Positions 27,422 through 37,087 are shown, numbered from the stretch's first letter. The stretch: 64,000 bases of DNA from HGM04593 sp045654645 (GCA_045654645.1 JAZONR010000057.1:1-64000); one strand, 5' to 3'. Program-made: numbers and translations. The notes: a model not told the origin generated them from the sequence alone.

Positions 27422-27450
27422 AAAAAAAAGTCGTTCCATAAAGAAACGAC
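27422..27450 (-). terminator. Strong intrinsic terminator between a promoter and the PurF-like gene (attenuator candidate)
   Basis: On the minus strand, GTCGTTTC-TTTAT-GGAACGAC forms an 8-bp stem (one wobble) with a five-base loop and is followed directly by eight T. It ends about 30 bp before the PurF-like start codon at 27391 and begins 9 bp after the stop codon of a 34-codon ORF. A terminator placed between a promoter and a gene is the classical attenuator arrangement. It could instead end a short independent transcript. Confidence 0.75.
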
Positions 27451-27459
27451 CACAATAAA

Positions 27460-27564
27460 CTATATAAAAAAATAATTTCCGGCAAGGCAAAGGGGAGCAA
27501 TATTGGCAACGGAGCACTTTTTACTGCCCGTAGCCACAACACCAATATACTCCTTGCGTTTCAT
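27460..27564 (-). CDS. Short leader ORF, 34 aa
   Basis: ATG at 27564, stop TAG at 27460. The peptide begins MKRKEYIGVVATGSKKC and ends NYFFI. It starts about 17 bp after a TATCTTCG promoter element and stops 9 bp before the terminator stem, so the arrangement is promoter, short ORF, terminator, then the PurF-like gene. The peptide is not rich in any one amino acid, so a Trp/His-type ribosome-stalling attenuator is not evident. It may be a regulatory leader or a true small protein; I cannot tell which. Confidence 0.4.
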   Translation of the reverse strand: MKRKEYIGVVATGSKKCSVANIAPLCLAGNYFFI

Positions 27565-27580
27565 AGTATACAAATTTTGC

Positions 27581-27589
27581 GCGAAGATA
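27581..27589 (-). promoter_or_regulatory. Probable promoter of the PurF-like-carB leader
   Basis: TATCTTCGC on the minus strand matches the -7 element used elsewhere in this window. A convincing TTTG at -33 is not seen. The implied leader to the PurF-like start is about 185 nt. Confidence 0.55.
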
Positions 27590-27717
27590 ATAAAAAAAAC
27601 AGAAAACACTTGCACCAAACAAGAAAAAAATCACATCATCCACAGCGCCAACAATAAAGAAAAGCAAAACAAACAGCATTTGCGCCTCACGCCCGCCACA
27701 AAAGCCTCACAACACAA

Positions 27718-27746
27718 AAGCCGGGGCAGAAAAAACGCCCCGGCTT
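27718..27746 (-). terminator. Terminator of the M20 dipeptidase gene
   Basis: AAGCCGGGGC and GCCCCGGCTT form a 10-bp stem and continue into TTTTG on the minus strand, 24 bp beyond the stop codon at 27770. Confidence 0.85.
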
Positions 27747-27769
27747 CTCATTTATAAACGAGCACTGTT

Positions 27770-29128
27770 TCACATTTCCAACTTCTTGTGGAACTCCACC
27801 ACAGCCTCTATGCCCTTGCGGAATATATCAAGACAGAAATTCTCATTGGGAGAATGAATTGCATCGCTCTCAAGGCCAAAGCCCATAAGAATTGTCTTCA
27901 CGCCAAGAATCTTCTCAAAATCACTGATAATGGGTATGCTGCCGCCACGACGCACTGCAAGCGTTTTTTTGCCAAAGGCCTTCTCAAAACCGGTCTCGGC
28001 AGCCTTGTAGGCCGGCAGTGTGATTGGACACACATAGCCCTGACCGCCGTGCATTGGAGTAACCTTCACCTTCACACATTCGGGAGCCATCGAGGTAAAA
28101 TAATCGACAAACATCTGCGATATCTTTTCGTGATCCTGATGCGCCACAAGACGGCACGACAGCTTGGCGTAAGCCTTTGAAGGCAACACAGTCTTGCTGC
28201 CCTCGCCTGTGTAACCGCCCCAGATGCCGCACACGTCGAACGACGGACGACAGCTGTTGCGCTCAAGGGTCGAATAACCCTTTTCGCCACGCAAAGCATT
28301 CACATCAATTGCAGCCTTATATTTTTCCTCATCAAAAGGTATTGATGCAAGCATATCGCGCTCCTCCTTGGATAGTTCCTCCACATCATCATAGAAGCCG
28401 GGGATTGTTATGCGCCCATCGGCATCGGTCATCTTGGCAATCATCTCGCACAGCACATTTATTGGGTTGGCTACAGCACCGCCAAAGTGTCCCGAGTGCA
28501 GGTCGCGATTAGGTCCTGTAACCTCAACCTCCCAATATGCAAGGCCACGCAAACCGGTGGTCAATGAAGGAAGTTCAGCCCCCAGCATACTTGTATCGCT
28601 CACAAGAATGATATCAGCCTTCAGTAGCTCCTTATTCTCCTTGAGGAATGCATTGAGACTGGGCGAGCCAATCTCCTCCTCACCCTCGAAGATGAATTTC
28701 ACATTATGCTTGAGCAGACCATTCTTTACAACATATTCAAAAGCCTTGGCTTGAATCATCGCCTGTCCTTTATCATCATCGGCACCACGCGCCCAGATGC
28801 GGCCATCCTTCACCACCATTTTAAAGGGGTCGCTGTTCCACAACTCAAGCGGCTCGGCCGGCATAACATCATAGTGCGAATATACAAGCACCGTGGGCGC
28901 AGAATGGTCCACCATCTTCTCGGCATAGACAAGGGGGTTACCCTTTGAAGGCATCACCTCGGCCCTATCGACACCGGCCTCAAGCAACAACTGTTTCCAC
29001 CTCTCGGCACAAGCCGCAATATCGGCCTTGTGCTCGGCCTTGGCGCTTATACTTGGAATCTCAATCAACGACTCCAGCTCTTTGAGAAAACGCTCTTCGT
29101 TCTCCTGTATATACTTTCTTACCTCCAT
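27770..29128 (-). CDS. M20 family dipeptidase/metallopeptidase
   Basis: 452 residues with no signal peptide, cytoplasmic. Di-zinc M20 motifs are present: SHYDVMP (the first metal His/Asp), GADDDKGQ (the bridging Asp), FEGEEEIGSP (catalytic Glu-Glu), VSDTSM, and GGSIPIISDF with a late His (DAIHSPNEN). A dimerisation 'lid' region lies in the middle (about 200-330). It hydrolyses dipeptides or acyl-amino acids. The start ATG at 29128 gives MEVRKYIQENEERFL, typical of the family. It is divergent from the GNAT gene. Confidence 0.92.
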   Translation of the reverse strand: MEVRKYIQENEERFLKELESLIEIPSISAKAEHKADIAACAERWKQLLLEAGVDRAEVMPSKGNPLVYAEKMVDHSAPTVLVYSHYDVMPAEPLELWNSDPFKMVVKDGRIWARGADDDKGQAMIQAKAFEYVVKNGLLKHNVKFIFEGEEEIGSPSLNAFLKENKELLKADIILVSDTSMLGAELPSLTTGLRGLAYWEVEVTGPNRDLHSGHFGGAVANPINVLCEMIAKMTDADGRITIPGFYDDVEELSKEERDMLASIPFDEEKYKAAIDVNALRGEKGYSTLERNSCRPSFDVCGIWGGYTGEGSKTVLPSKAYAKLSCRLVAHQDHEKISQMFVDYFTSMAPECVKVKVTPMHGGQGYVCPITLPAYKAAETGFEKAFGKKTLAVRRGGSIPIISDFEKILGVKTILMGFGLESDAIHSPNENFCLDIFRKGIEAVVEFHKKLEM

Positions 29129-29186
29129 AACATTTTACAATTTCCACAAAGAAACAAAATTTATTTCTCATTTCAAAACGAAAGAG

Positions 29187-29194
29187 TACTTTTG
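29187..29194 (+). promoter_or_regulatory. -7 promoter element for the GNAT gene
   Basis: TACTTTTG lies 16 bp before the start codon at 29210 and fits TAnnTTTG. This placement supports choosing the ATG at 29210 rather than any start further upstream. Confidence 0.55.
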
Positions 29195-29209
29195 CAACAA
29201 AAGAGCACT

Positions 29210-29722
29210 ATGAGCCCCGAAGAGAGAACCGAAAAGGTCAAGCAACTGTGGCAGGAAGCATTTGGCGACAGCGAAGAGTTTATAGACACCTTCCTCCATC
29301 GTTTCCACACCCCCGAGAGGATGTACACCCTGTGGAACGGCGACCAATTGTTGTCAATGCTGCATCTTCTCCCATTTAGAATGAATGGGACAGAAGTTGG
29401 CTACATCTATGGCGTAGCCACATCGCCCACCGAGCGCGGAAAGGGATACGCCACCCACCTTTTGAGAGAAGCCATTGAGCAGGCGCGCAACAAAAGACTT
29501 GGCGCACTTGTAACAATCCCCGCCGATGAGAGCCTGCGCCGTTATTATGCAAAATTCGGCTTCACAGGCCGCCACCCGGCGTTTTTCAAAGGAACGGGAG
29601 ATTTCGACCTTGGCACAGGAGAGAGCTGCAAAGACATTATGGCAATCCTGCCACTCAACAACACACCCCCACTTGCCAACAACGACACCATCACCCTCGA
29701 ATGGCGAGAAATGAAAGAGTAA
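29210..29722 (+). CDS. GNAT family N-acetyltransferase
   Basis: 170 residues. The acetyl-CoA-binding core VGYIYGVATSPTERGKGYATHLLREAIEQARNKR (about 61-95) contains the motif A pattern R/Q-x-x-G-x-G/A (RGKGYA). A short C-terminal beta region follows, with YYAKFGFTGRHPAFF (the Y-x-K-x-G-F motif). The substrate is unknown. The longer open frame upstream overlaps the divergent dipeptidase gene and the promoter, so the start at 29210 is used. Confidence 0.85.
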   Translation: MSPEERTEKVKQLWQEAFGDSEEFIDTFLHRFHTPERMYTLWNGDQLLSMLHLLPFRMNGTEVGYIYGVATSPTERGKGYATHLLREAIEQARNKRLGALVTIPADESLRRYYAKFGFTGRHPAFFKGTGDFDLGTGESCKDIMAILPLNNTPPLANNDTITLEWREMKE

Positions 29723-29767
29723 AAATATTGTTAAAATAACAAATTCATCAAAAAAAGGAGTGTGAAT

Positions 29768-29798
29768 TTTGTTTTCACCACCTTTTACACTATCTTCG
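29768..29798 (+). promoter_or_regulatory. Promoter of the tRNA-Thr-like array
   Basis: TTTG at 29768-29771 and TATCTTCG at 29791-29798 with 19 bp between them. The first tRNA-like unit starts 17 bp downstream, so the whole array and the intact tRNA-Thr appear to form one transcript of about 500 nt. Confidence 0.75.
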
Positions 29799-29814
29799 CG
29801 TCGCAAAAGATTTT

Positions 29815-29846
29815 GCAAATTAGCTCAGTTGGTAGAGCAACATATT
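29815..29846 (+). pseudogene. tRNA-Thr-like unit 0 (5' part only)
   Basis: GCAAATTAGCTCAGTTGG and the rest of the D-arm, then CATATT. It has an altered acceptor 5' strand and nothing beyond the D-arm. Confidence 0.7.
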
Positions 29847-29939
29847 GCCGAATTAGCTCAGTTGGTAGAGCAACTCATTCGTCCAATAATGAACAATGAG
29901 TAGGTGCGGGGAGTAACCCCGGAACTTTTTAAACATTTT
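29847..29939 (+). pseudogene. tRNA-Thr-like unit 1
   Basis: 93 nt. The acceptor 5' strand GCCGAAT and D-arm are identical to the intact tRNA. The anticodon arm ACTCATT/AATGAGT encloses CGT plus a 12-nt insert. The T-like hairpin is CGGGG-AGTAA-CCCCG, followed by GAACTTTTT. The acceptor 3' strand is absent. Confidence 0.8.
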
Positions 29940-30076
29940 GCCGAATTAGCTCAGTTGGTGGAGCAACTCATTCGTCCAATAATGAACAATGAGTAGGTGC
30001 GGGGAGCAACCCCGGAACTTTTGTAATAAACATTGAATAAACGCGGGGCGCAACCCCGAAACTTTTTAAACACATT
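29940..30076 (+). pseudogene. tRNA-Thr-like unit 2 with a duplicated 3' module
   Basis: 137 nt. Same plan as unit 1, with one D-loop base change (GGTGGAGC). A second copy of the 3' module (CGGGG-CGCAA-CCCCG then AAACTTTTT) follows after a short spacer. The 3' module can therefore be duplicated separately from the 5' module. Confidence 0.8.
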
Positions 30077-30169
30077 GCCGAATTAGCTCAGTTGGTAGAG
30101 CAACTCATTCGTCCAACAATGAACAATGAGTAGGTGCGGGGAGTAACCCCGGAACGTTTTAAACATTTT
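30077..30169 (+). pseudogene. tRNA-Thr-like unit 3
   Basis: 93 nt, nearly identical to unit 1. Differences are one base in the insert (CCAACAATGAAC) and GAACGTTTT in the tail. Confidence 0.8.
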
Positions 30170-30207
30170 GCCGAATTAGCTCAGTGGCAGAGCAACTTAA
30201 ACATTTT
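30170..30207 (+). pseudogene. tRNA-Thr-like unit 4 (5' part plus tail)
   Basis: 38 nt. Acceptor 5' strand and a shortened D-arm (AGTGGCAGAGC), joined directly to the TTAAACATTTT tail. Confidence 0.7.
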
Positions 30208-30280
30208 GCCGAATTAGCTCAGTTGGTAGAGCAACTCATTCGTAATGAGTAGGTCCGGGGTTCGAGTCCCCGACTCGGCT
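30208..30280 (+). tRNA. tRNA-Thr(CGT)
   Basis: 73 nt and complete. Acceptor GCCGAAT/ACTCGGC has one A-C mismatch at pair 6-67. D-arm GCTC/GAGC, anticodon arm ACTCA-TTCGTAA-TGAGT (anticodon CGT), T-arm CGGGG-TTCGAGT-CCCCG with the normal seven-base loop, discriminator T. CCA is not encoded. It is the last and only intact member of the array. Confidence 0.92.
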
Positions 30281-30282
30281 CT

Positions 30283-30314
30283 ACAAGGACTGGTAAGCCG
30301 GTCCTTGTTTTTTT
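30283..30314 (+). terminator. Terminator of the tRNA-Thr transcript
   Basis: ACAAGGACTGG and CCGGTCCTTGT pair over 11 bp (one wobble) around TAAG and run into seven T. Confidence 0.92.
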
Positions 30315-30333
30315 GACACATATTTCCAATACA

Positions 30334-31041
30334 ATGTCCAACAACTATTTCAAATTCAAACAATTCACCATTGAGCAAGAGGGATGCGCTATGAAAGTGG
30401 GCACCGATGGTTGCCTTCTTGGCGGTTGGTTCAACAGCGCCGATTGCAAAAGAGTGCTGGACATTGGCTGCGGCACAGGCCTCATAGCCATAATGGCTGC
30501 ACAGCGCAGCAATGCACAAATCACAGGTGTAGAGATAGACGCCACAGCCGCCGAGCGCGCAAGGCAAAATGTGGCAAACAGCCCTTGGAGCGAGCGCATA
30601 GAGATTATACACAGCGACATCCTCTCTTTCGAGAGCCACGAACATTTCGACGCAATAGTGAGCAACCCACCCTATTTTGCTAACAGCCTGAAGTGCGACG
30701 ACAACCAACGTACCCTTGCTCGCCACAACGACAGCCTCAACAGCGAAGCCTTTTTTAAAAAATGCGCATCACTGCTGCAAAAAGATGGACACATCTCCAT
30801 AATAATTCCTTGCGACATAATGGAAAGCTGGAGGCTTGCAGCTGCAGAACAGCAACTCCACCCCACACGAATAACCTACATTCGCACCACCCCCAAAAAA
30901 CAACCAAAGAGAGTGCTTGTGGAGTTTTCACACAATGCCGTGCACTGCAATGAGAGTACACTTGTGCTCGAAAACTCGCCCGGCGAATACAGCGAAGAGG
31001 CAAAAAAAATACTGCGTGATTTCTACCTTAAGATAGAGTAA
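30334..31041 (+). CDS. TrmN6-like tRNA (adenine-N6)-methyltransferase (YfiC family)
   Basis: 235 residues from the chosen ATG. Class I SAM methyltransferase: VLDIGCGTGLIAIMAAQR (motif I), GVEIDATAAERARQNV (motif II), and the N6-adenine catalytic NPPYF in AIVSNPPYF (motif IV). FKFKQFTIEQEGCAMKVGTDGCLLGGW is the typical YfiC/TrmN6 N-terminus. In E. coli this family methylates A37 of tRNA1(Val), next to the anticodon. The start at 30334 follows the tRNA-Thr terminator; a TTG 21 bp upstream would lie in the T tract. The gene sits just after the tRNA-Thr array and converges with the lipid kinase gene. Confidence 0.88.
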   Translation: MSNNYFKFKQFTIEQEGCAMKVGTDGCLLGGWFNSADCKRVLDIGCGTGLIAIMAAQRSNAQITGVEIDATAAERARQNVANSPWSERIEIIHSDILSFESHEHFDAIVSNPPYFANSLKCDDNQRTLARHNDSLNSEAFFKKCASLLQKDGHISIIIPCDIMESWRLAAAEQQLHPTRITYIRTTPKKQPKRVLVEFSHNAVHCNESTLVLENSPGEYSEEAKKILRDFYLKIE

Positions 31042-31064
31042 CACGCAGTAAATATTTTTCTCAA

Positions 31065-32081
31065 TCATTTCTTTTTCACAGTTGTCCTCTTCTTGCGCAC
31101 AGAAGGTGCAGGCAAAGCAGGAAGCGACCCCGCAAACACATCATAGAACTGACGATAGAGAGGCACCGGCGCACACGTGCCATCCCAACCCGGAACAGCA
31201 AGCACCTTTATACCATCGGGCACAGTCTCAATGAACAACTCCGCATCCATTTCGCAAGGCTCACCGTCAAAGTGCGCAGGCCCCGGTTTGCGACGCTTTA
31301 TGCGTATCCAAGGGGCTGAAAGCGATGTCATATAATCACTATCGGCAAACATATGATTAAATAGCTGGAACGACACCACAGGAACCTCCAATGCCGTAAA
31401 AGGCGAGAGGATGGAGACCGTTAGCAAACCATCGCGCATTGATGCAAAAGGCGTAATATAAGCATTGTTGCCATACTGTGAAGCATTTCCACAAGCAATA
31501 ACAAATGCCTTGATTTTCTTCTTCAAATGCTCGGTCTCCACAGTATAGGTCTCGGGCTTATATGTAACCCAGTCGAGCAACGCCTGCCTCACATAATTGA
31601 ACATTCCACGCCCTGCACTCTTGGCAAAATCATTGCTCACAGTAGCATCAAAGCCAACTCCACAAGAGCAGAAGAACGGTTGTCCGTTTATTTTACCATA
31701 ATCAATAGTCATAGGCTCGGCGCTGTTTATAAATTCCAGCGCACCTTTCACACCGATAGGAATCCCCAGATGACGCGCAAAACCGTTACCCGAGCCACAA
31801 GGTATTATACCCAACGCTGTGCCCGTATGCACCACTGCACGCCCCACCTCATTCACCGTTCCATCGCCACCCACAGCCACAACCACGTCCACGCCATCGG
31901 CAGCCGCCTCTTTGGCAAGCTCATAAGCGTGGCCGGCATATTGAGTATATGAAATACTCACATCAAAGCGATTGTGGTCGATGTGTCGTTCTATTAACCC
32001 AGGCACATTCCTCTTGCTGCTAACACCCGACTTGGGATTAATGAGAAACAATATTCTGCGACGCGATACCATACTATCCAT
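31065..32081 (-). CDS. Diacylglycerol kinase-family lipid kinase (YegS/DgkB-like)
   Basis: About 338 residues. The nucleotide-binding catalytic domain carries ILFLINPKSG near the N-terminus, AVGGDGTVNEV (the GGDGT kinase motif) and GIIPCGSGNGFARHLGIP. A beta-sandwich C-terminal domain follows, and a Lys/Arg-rich tail (KKRTTVKKK) may touch the membrane. It phosphorylates a lipid alcohol such as diacylglycerol or a sphingoid base. Bacteroidales do make sphingolipids, so both are possible. The start is placed at 32081 (MDSMVSRRR); 32072 is an alternative. Confidence 0.87.
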   Translation of the reverse strand: MDSMVSRRRILFLINPKSGVSSKRNVPGLIERHIDHNRFDVSISYTQYAGHAYELAKEAAADGVDVVVAVGGDGTVNEVGRAVVHTGTALGIIPCGSGNGFARHLGIPIGVKGALEFINSAEPMTIDYGKINGQPFFCSCGVGFDATVSNDFAKSAGRGMFNYVRQALLDWVTYKPETYTVETEHLKKKIKAFVIACGNASQYGNNAYITPFASMRDGLLTVSILSPFTALEVPVVSFQLFNHMFADSDYMTSLSAPWIRIKRRKPGPAHFDGEPCEMDAELFIETVPDGIKVLAVPGWDGTCAPVPLYRQFYDVFAGSLPALPAPSVRKKRTTVKKK

Positions 32082-32257
32082 TACTTTTAGTAACATTTCA
32101 AGAAACAGCTGCAAAATTACATCAAAAGCACGAAAAGGAGAAATAGACAACAGTTTAAAAAATGCAAAAACTACAACCCTGCACCCCCTTCGCGCGTTAA
32201 TTACAAAATATAATTATAAATAAAGTTTAAAAATTTCAACAATCCGATATTTTATAG

Positions 32258-32265
32258 TATCTTCG
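32258..32265 (+). promoter_or_regulatory. -7 promoter element for lon
   Basis: TATCTTCG lies 60 bp before the lon start codon. The implied leader is about 53 nt. The -33 position shows only TTTC. Confidence 0.5.
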
Positions 32266-32325
32266 CATAATATAATGCACAGCCGAGCCCTTTCGGCACC
32301 ACAATTTTAAAAAAACAAACCAGTT

Positions 32326-34800
<2,475 letters not shown>

Positions 34801-34804
34801 CAAC

Positions 34805-35935
34805 GTGGAATTCAAGCTACTACACACCGACACAAACAGCAAGGCCCGCGCCGGAGTGCTCTCCACAGCACACGGCGACATACATACCCCCATCTTTATG
34901 CCTGTTGGCACAGTGGGCTCGGTAAAGGGCGTGCAGATACCCCACCTCAAGAACGACATAAAGGCACAGATAATACTGGGAAACACCTATCACCTCTATC
35001 TGCGCCCGGGCCTCAACGTGCTTGAGAAGGCCGGCGGCCTCCACAAGTTCAACGCCTGGGACCGCCCCATCCTCACCGACAGCGGCGGCTTTCAGGTATT
35101 CTCGCTCAAGGACATACGTCGTATGAACGAAGAAGGTGTTGAGTTCCGTTCCCACATAGACGGCTCAAAGCACTTTTTCTCGCCCGAGAGTGTGATGGAC
35201 ATAGAGCGCAGCATTGGTGCCGACATCATAATGGCATTCGATGAATGTACACCCGGAACAGCCGATTACGACTATGCCAAGAAGTCAATGGAGAGGACCC
35301 ACCGTTGGCTCGACCGCTGCATAAAGCGTTTAAGCGAGACAGAGCCCCTCTATGGTTATGAGCAGCAACTCTTCCCAATTGTGCAAGGCTGTGTCTACCC
35401 CGAGCTGCGCCGCCGCTCGGCCGAATTCATTGCCTCAAAAAATGCCGTCGGCAATGCCATAGGCGGCCTGGCCGTTGGCGAGCCCGCCGAAAAAATGTAT
35501 GAGATGATTGAAGTGGTGAACGAGATACTCCCCACCGACAAGCCACGCTACCTTATGGGAGTGGGCACCCCCGCCAATATACTCGAGGCCATTGAGCGCG
35601 GCGTTGATATGTTCGACTGCGTAATGCCCACCCGCAACGGCCGCAATGCAATGCTATTCACCAAGCACGGCATAATGAATATGCGCAACGAGAAGTGGAA
35701 GTATGACTACTCCCCCATCGAAGAAGACGGCGCCTCATTCGTGGACACCCTCTATAGCAAGGCCTATCTGCGCCACCTCTTCATTGCACAGGAGCTCTTG
35801 GCGCTGGAGATAGCCTCAATCCACAACCTCGCCTTCTATGTATGGCTGACACAGGAAGCACGCAAGCACATCCTTATGGACGACTATGCAAGTTGGAAAC
35901 AGACAATGCTGCAAGAGGTTACACGTCGCCTCTGA
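34805..35935 (+). CDS. tgt: tRNA-guanine transglycosylase
   Basis: 376 residues. It exchanges G34 of GUN-anticodon tRNAs for preQ1 (bacterial type) or queuine. The start is GTG at 34805, four bases after lon. Catalytic Asp92 (TDSGGFQVFS) and nucleophile Asp271 (MFDCV) are present. Residues that favour preQ1 in the Zymomonas enzyme are kept (Cys148 in FDEC, Val224 in GGLAVGEP). The usual zinc site is odd: the CxCxxC ligands are missing, with YDYSPIEEDGASFVDT at 300-315 in their place, although the distal His340 (SIHN) remains. I recall similar sequence in other Bacteroides Tgt proteins. Confidence 0.95.
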   Translation: MEFKLLHTDTNSKARAGVLSTAHGDIHTPIFMPVGTVGSVKGVQIPHLKNDIKAQIILGNTYHLYLRPGLNVLEKAGGLHKFNAWDRPILTDSGGFQVFSLKDIRRMNEEGVEFRSHIDGSKHFFSPESVMDIERSIGADIIMAFDECTPGTADYDYAKKSMERTHRWLDRCIKRLSETEPLYGYEQQLFPIVQGCVYPELRRRSAEFIASKNAVGNAIGGLAVGEPAEKMYEMIEVVNEILPTDKPRYLMGVGTPANILEAIERGVDMFDCVMPTRNGRNAMLFTKHGIMNMRNEKWKYDYSPIEEDGASFVDTLYSKAYLRHLFIAQELLALEIASIHNLAFYVWLTQEARKHILMDDYASWKQTMLQEVTRRL

Positions 35936-35977
35936 CATCGCACACAAGAAACAACAACAAAACAGCACCTTTTGCAA

Positions 35978-37078
35978 ATGAGATGGTTAAATAACCTCAA
36001 GCTTCAACGGCTCGATTGGTACATAATAAAGAAATTCCTGGGAACATACTTCTTCTCCCTGATACTCATCATCATTGTAATCGTAGTATTCGACTACAAC
36101 GAGAAGATAGACAAGTTCACCAGCTCCAATGCACCAATGCGCGAAATAATATTCGACTACTATATGAACCTTGCGCCCTACTATGCCAACACATTCAGTG
36201 CGCTGTTCGTGTTCATATCGGTAATCTACTTCACCTCCAAGCTGGCCGACAACTCCGAGATAATAGCCATCATATCATCGGGTGTCAGCTTCAGACGCCT
36301 TATGAAGCCATATATGGTTGCCGCAGCGATGATTTCGCTTATGACCTACACAATGAGTGCCTACATAATCCCCAAGGGCACCGCCAAGATGCTTGCCTTT
36401 GAGCAAAAATACAACAAGAAAAAGGTTGAAGCAGCCAACGACATCCAGTTTAGGATAGACAACAACACAATGGCCTTCATAGAGCGCTACGAGAACAGGA
36501 ACAACACCGGCTGGCGCTTTATGCTCGACAAGTTCGACGGCAAGAAGCTGGTGTCGCATATGGAAGCACGCACCATAACCTATAACCCCGACCGCCCACA
36601 CGTGTGGACAGCACGCCATTGGAAGATACGCGAATTCCAGGACAACAAAGAGATAATAAGAGAGAGCCGGCGCGAGCCACTCGACACCGTGCTGATGATT
36701 GAGCCCAGCGACTTCCTCATCTCCGACGGCGAGCAGGAGACAATGACCACCCCCGAGCTTAGCGAGTACATCGACAAGCAAAAGGCTCGCGGCATAGCCA
36801 ACATCAAAGGCTTTGAGATAGAATACCACAAACGTGTTGCAATGTCATTTGCAGCATTTATCCTCACCGTCATTGGCGTCTCACTCTCCTCAAGAAAGGT
36901 AAAAGGCGGAATGGGCCTCTCGCTTGGAATAGGCCTTGCTTTGAGTTTCTCCTACATACTTTTCCAAACAATATCATCGGCCTTTGCCGAGCGTATGCCG
37001 GTTGCCCTTGCAGCCTGGATGCCCAACATAATCTATTCAGTAATAGCAATAATCCTTTACAAGAAGGCACCAAGATAA
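35978..37078 (+). CDS. LptF/LptG family permease
   Basis: About 366 residues, YjgP/YjgQ family. These are the inner-membrane subunits of the LptBFG ABC exporter, which extracts lipopolysaccharide for transport to the outer membrane. Membrane helices lie near the N-terminus (IIKKFLGTYFFSLILIIIVIVVFDYNEK, then about 60-80 and 95-120), then a periplasmic beta-jellyroll (about 130-270). Three C-terminal helices end with SVIAIILYKKAPR. The ATG at 35978 is used; a TTG two codons earlier is possible. Whether it is LptF or LptG is not clear. It follows tgt by 42 bp. Confidence 0.88.
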   Translation: MRWLNNLKLQRLDWYIIKKFLGTYFFSLILIIIVIVVFDYNEKIDKFTSSNAPMREIIFDYYMNLAPYYANTFSALFVFISVIYFTSKLADNSEIIAIISSGVSFRRLMKPYMVAAAMISLMTYTMSAYIIPKGTAKMLAFEQKYNKKKVEAANDIQFRIDNNTMAFIERYENRNNTGWRFMLDKFDGKKLVSHMEARTITYNPDRPHVWTARHWKIREFQDNKEIIRESRREPLDTVLMIEPSDFLISDGEQETMTTPELSEYIDKQKARGIANIKGFEIEYHKRVAMSFAAFILTVIGVSLSSRKVKGGMGLSLGIGLALSFSYILFQTISSAFAERMPVALAAWMPNIIYSVIAIILYKKAPR

Positions 37079-37087
37079 AAAAACAAG

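Larger units (their letters stand above)
29815..30207 (+). repeat. Array of degenerate tRNA-Thr-like units upstream of an intact tRNA-Thr
   Basis: Five incomplete copies related to the tRNA-Thr at 30208 lie head to tail. All keep the 5' part (acceptor 5' strand plus D-arm, GCTC...GAGC). Three also keep an anticodon-arm-like hairpin with a 12-nt insertion after the anticodon, and a T-arm-like hairpin CGGGG-5 nt-CCCCG. None has the 3' acceptor strand; the units end in GAAC(T)n AAACATTTT-type tails. The units are short, regular and well conserved (units 1 and 3 are both 93 nt). The array shares one promoter with the tRNA. It could be duplication debris, tRNA-derived regulatory RNA or premature-termination modules. 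Confidence 0.85.

Noticed and set aside
27391..27600. T-box or known riboswitch in the PurF-like leader
   Set aside because: No T-box sequence, no recognisable purine, PRPP or glycine aptamer core seen by eye; only the ORF and terminator can be supported.
27503..27757. 84-codon plus-strand frame upstream of the PurF-like gene
   Set aside because: Lys/Asn/Thr-rich AT-driven frame that crosses the minus-strand promoter, leader ORF and M20 terminator; no coding sign.
29815..30207. Repeat array considered as CRISPR
   Set aside because: Units are homologous along their full length to the adjacent tRNA-Thr, no unique spacers exist, and no cas genes are present.
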